Source: Tannerella forsythia
GTDB taxonomy: Bacteria > Bacteroidota > Bacteroidia > Bacteroidales > Tannerellaceae
NCBI RefSeq assembly: GCF_003860135.1
Contig: NZ_RQYN01000001.1
Span: 62,001 to 126,000 of the forward strand
Direction: 5' to 3'
DNA length: 64,000 nucleotides
The notes beneath the pieces were generated by a model. That model ran no database searches and had not been told where the DNA came from. It was given only the letters and a program-made list of their open reading frames with translations. Below, piece after piece: positions 62,713 to 64,000 of this stretch. Every line of letters begins with the position of its first letter. The stretch's first letter is position 1. Made by a program: the position numbers and the translations under genes.

Positions 62713-63249
62713 ATGGAAAAGATAAAATTGAATAAAACGACGGAGCTCCGGCCGCTTCAACAATCGGATGTCTCGGATATTTTTCATGCGATCGATACGC
62801 AGCGCGAATATATGCGTAAGTGGTTGCCGTTTGTCGAAAGGACACACAGTATCGAAGATACGTTGAAGTTCGTGCGAGCGGCCGTTAATGATGCGGATCG
62901 TGGGGATTATACGTTTGTGATCGTATGTGAAGGTCGGTTTGCCGGTCTGATCGGGTTTAAAGATACCGATAAAGACAATTGTAAGACGGAGATCGGCTAC
63001 TGGCTCTCTGAGGAATATCAGGGGCGAGGTCTGATGACGCTTGCCGTGAAGGCGCTGTGTGATTTAGCCTTCGGAAAGCTGAAGATAAACCGTATACAGA
63101 TCAAATGTGCGGTCGGGAATACGCGCAGCAAGCGCATCCCTTTGCGATTAGGTTTTTTGTATGAAGGAAATGAGCGCGACGGAGAACGGATGGCTGACGG
63201 CCGGTTCACCGATTTAGATATTTACAGCAAGTTACGAACAGAAAAATAG
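62713..63249 (+). CDS. RimJ/RimL-type GNAT acetyltransferase
   Basis: 178 residues. TTELRPLQQSDVSDIFHAID opens the fold; EIGYWLSEEYQGRGLMTLAV holds the acetyl-CoA loop (QGRGxxT) and VGNTRSKRIPLRLGFLYEGN is the usual C-terminal block with a Pro where many members keep Ala. Members acetylate N-terminal residues of ribosomal proteins or small amines. The start at 62713 is the first Met. It is followed closely by the DUF4494 and YggS-family genes in one direction. Confidence 0.88.
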   Translation: MEKIKLNKTTELRPLQQSDVSDIFHAIDTQREYMRKWLPFVERTHSIEDTLKFVRAAVNDADRGDYTFVIVCEGRFAGLIGFKDTDKDNCKTEIGYWLSEEYQGRGLMTLAVKALCDLAFGKLKINRIQIKCAVGNTRSKRIPLRLGFLYEGNERDGERMADGRFTDLDIYSKLRTEK

Positions 63250-63257
63250 AAGAAAGA

Positions 63258-63731
63258 ATGAATTGGTTTGAATGCAAAGTGTCTTATGATAAGGCGATGG
63301 AAGGGGGAATGCAGAAGAAGGTGACGGAGCCTTATTTGGTAGATGCCATGTCGTTTACCGAGGCCGAAGCCCGCATCATTGAGGAGATTCGTCCGTATAT
63401 ATCGGGCGAGTTTACCGTAGCTGACATTAAGCGGGCACGGCTGAGCGAGATCTTTTATAACCCTCAGGGAGACCGTTATTATAAGGCGAAGGTGTGCTAT
63501 ATTACGCTCGACGAGAAGAGTGGGGCGGAGAAGAAAACAGCCGTGCAGATGCTGGCGCAAGCCTCGTCAGTAAGAGAGGCGATCGAGGTCATCGACGAAG
63601 GGATGAAAGGTACGATGGCGGATTATGAGATCGCGTCGGTGGCCGAAAGTCCGTTGATCGACGTGTTTCCGTTCTCCGAGGATGCGAAGGAGAGACAAGC
63701 CGTGATGCTTAAAAAAGACGTTCAGGAATGA
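63258..63731 (+). CDS. DUF4494 protein
   Basis: 157 residues: MNWFECKVSYDKAMEGGMQK, SFTEAEARIIEEIRPYISGE and DRYYKAKVCYITLDEKSGAE are typical of DUF4494, a Bacteroidetes family of unknown function. No signal or membrane span. It lies 8 bp after the acetyltransferase gene, and its TGA overlaps the ATG of the YggS-family gene (ATGA), so the two are translationally coupled. This link to a PLP-homeostasis protein is the best clue to its role. Confidence 0.85.
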   Translation: MNWFECKVSYDKAMEGGMQKKVTEPYLVDAMSFTEAEARIIEEIRPYISGEFTVADIKRARLSEIFYNPQGDRYYKAKVCYITLDEKSGAEKKTAVQMLAQASSVREAIEVIDEGMKGTMADYEIASVAESPLIDVFPFSEDAKERQAVMLKKDVQE

Positions 63732-64000
63732 AAATTGCAGACCGTTTGGCCGGTGTCCGACAAACGCTCCCGGAAGAGGTTACGCTTGTAGCCGTTTCCA
63801 AGTTTCATCCGGTCGATGTGCTGCGGGAGGCTTACGACTGCGGACAGCGTGTATTCGGCGAGAGCCGCGTACAGGAGCTGATGACGAAGCAGCCGGTATT
63901 ACCTGCCGATATCGAATGGCATTTCATCGGGACGTTACAGACGAACAAGGTCAAATACATCGCGCCGTTTATTCATCTGATTCAGAGCATTGATTCGTTG
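63728..64000 (+). CDS. YggS-family PLP-binding protein (partial)
   Basis: The first 91 residues are in the window. VTLVAVSKFHPVDVLREAYD holds the PLP Lys in the VSK motif, and FGESRVQELMTKQPVLPADI then EWHFIGTLQTNKVKYI is the usual second block. YggS/PROSC proteins have an alanine-racemase-like barrel and keep free pyridoxal phosphate in balance. The gene runs off the right edge. Confidence 0.92.
   Translation, partial: MKIADRLAGVRQTLPEEVTLVAVSKFHPVDVLREAYDCGQRVFGESRVQELMTKQPVLPADIEWHFIGTLQTNKVKYIAPFIHLIQSIDSL

Overview
The window looks like a chromosome segment of a Bacteroidales bacterium. The evidence is two SusC/SusD outer-membrane pairs, promoters of the Bacteroidetes type (TTTG, 19-21 bp, TAnnTTTG) before many genes, almost no Shine-Dalgarno sequences, a DUF4295 gene beside rpmG/rpmB, and a protein with a C-terminal type IX secretion sorting domain. 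The last point, with the peptidoglycan-sugar genes and moderate GC, suggests something near Tannerella, Porphyromonas or Parabacteroides. The species cannot be fixed from the sequence alone.

Layout. 1-8.7 kb: a leftward operon (amidase-fold/golvesin exported protein, GT2 glycosyltransferase, DUF4922 HxHxQ protein, SpoIID/LytB-like protein, AmpG-like permease) and a divergent amino-sugar kinase of the BadF/BadG type; together they read as a wall-sugar salvage module. 9.1-22.2 kb: a polysaccharide utilisation locus with two SusC/SusD pairs and a GH9-NodB fusion enzyme. 22.5-27.3 kb: dgkA, a 23-bp palindrome array, tcdA, an MscS channel, the divergent dps/oxyR pair and a short rubredoxin. 27.5-31.9 kb: an AT-rich island with a decayed IS30 element, an orphan lipoprotein with a SusD-like C-terminus and a solitary IS end. 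32-35.7 kb: acyl-CoA dehydrogenase with EtfA/EtfB. 36-43 kb: a 12-unit 21-bp tandem repeat, kdsA, miaA, gapA, a YtxH/holin-like membrane trio, prmA and a lipoprotein. 43.1-47 kb: an AraC regulator with an RclC-like membrane protein, then a hydrolase/ECF sigma/membrane-protein operon. 47-52.6 kb: galE, ribosomal protein genes, a tRNA operon, an SGNH hydrolase, a YbaK-type deacylase and purine nucleoside phosphorylase. 53-56.4 kb: an AT-rich glycan cluster with a STELLO-type protein. 56.5-64 kb: an outer-membrane barrel protein, mfd, a T9SS cargo gene broken by a tiny transposon, a second tRNA operon, GNAT and DUF4494 genes and the start of a YggS-family gene.

The most unusual signals are these. 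(1) Both tRNA-Gly(GCC) operons carry, between promoter and tRNA, 36-nt copies of the tRNA-Gly 5' half that end exactly at the anticodon (three copies at 50.0-50.3 kb, one at 62.4 kb), each followed by a conserved spacer. (2) A 111-bp MITE-like element with 11-bp perfect terminal inverted repeats and an exact 8-bp target duplication splits the T9SS gene; removing it restores the frame. (3) Seven TTAGTA-N4-TACTAA palindromes (the last degenerate) lie at exactly 23-bp spacing after dgkA. (4) The NodB half of the GH9 fusion lacks the usual Asp-Asp motif.
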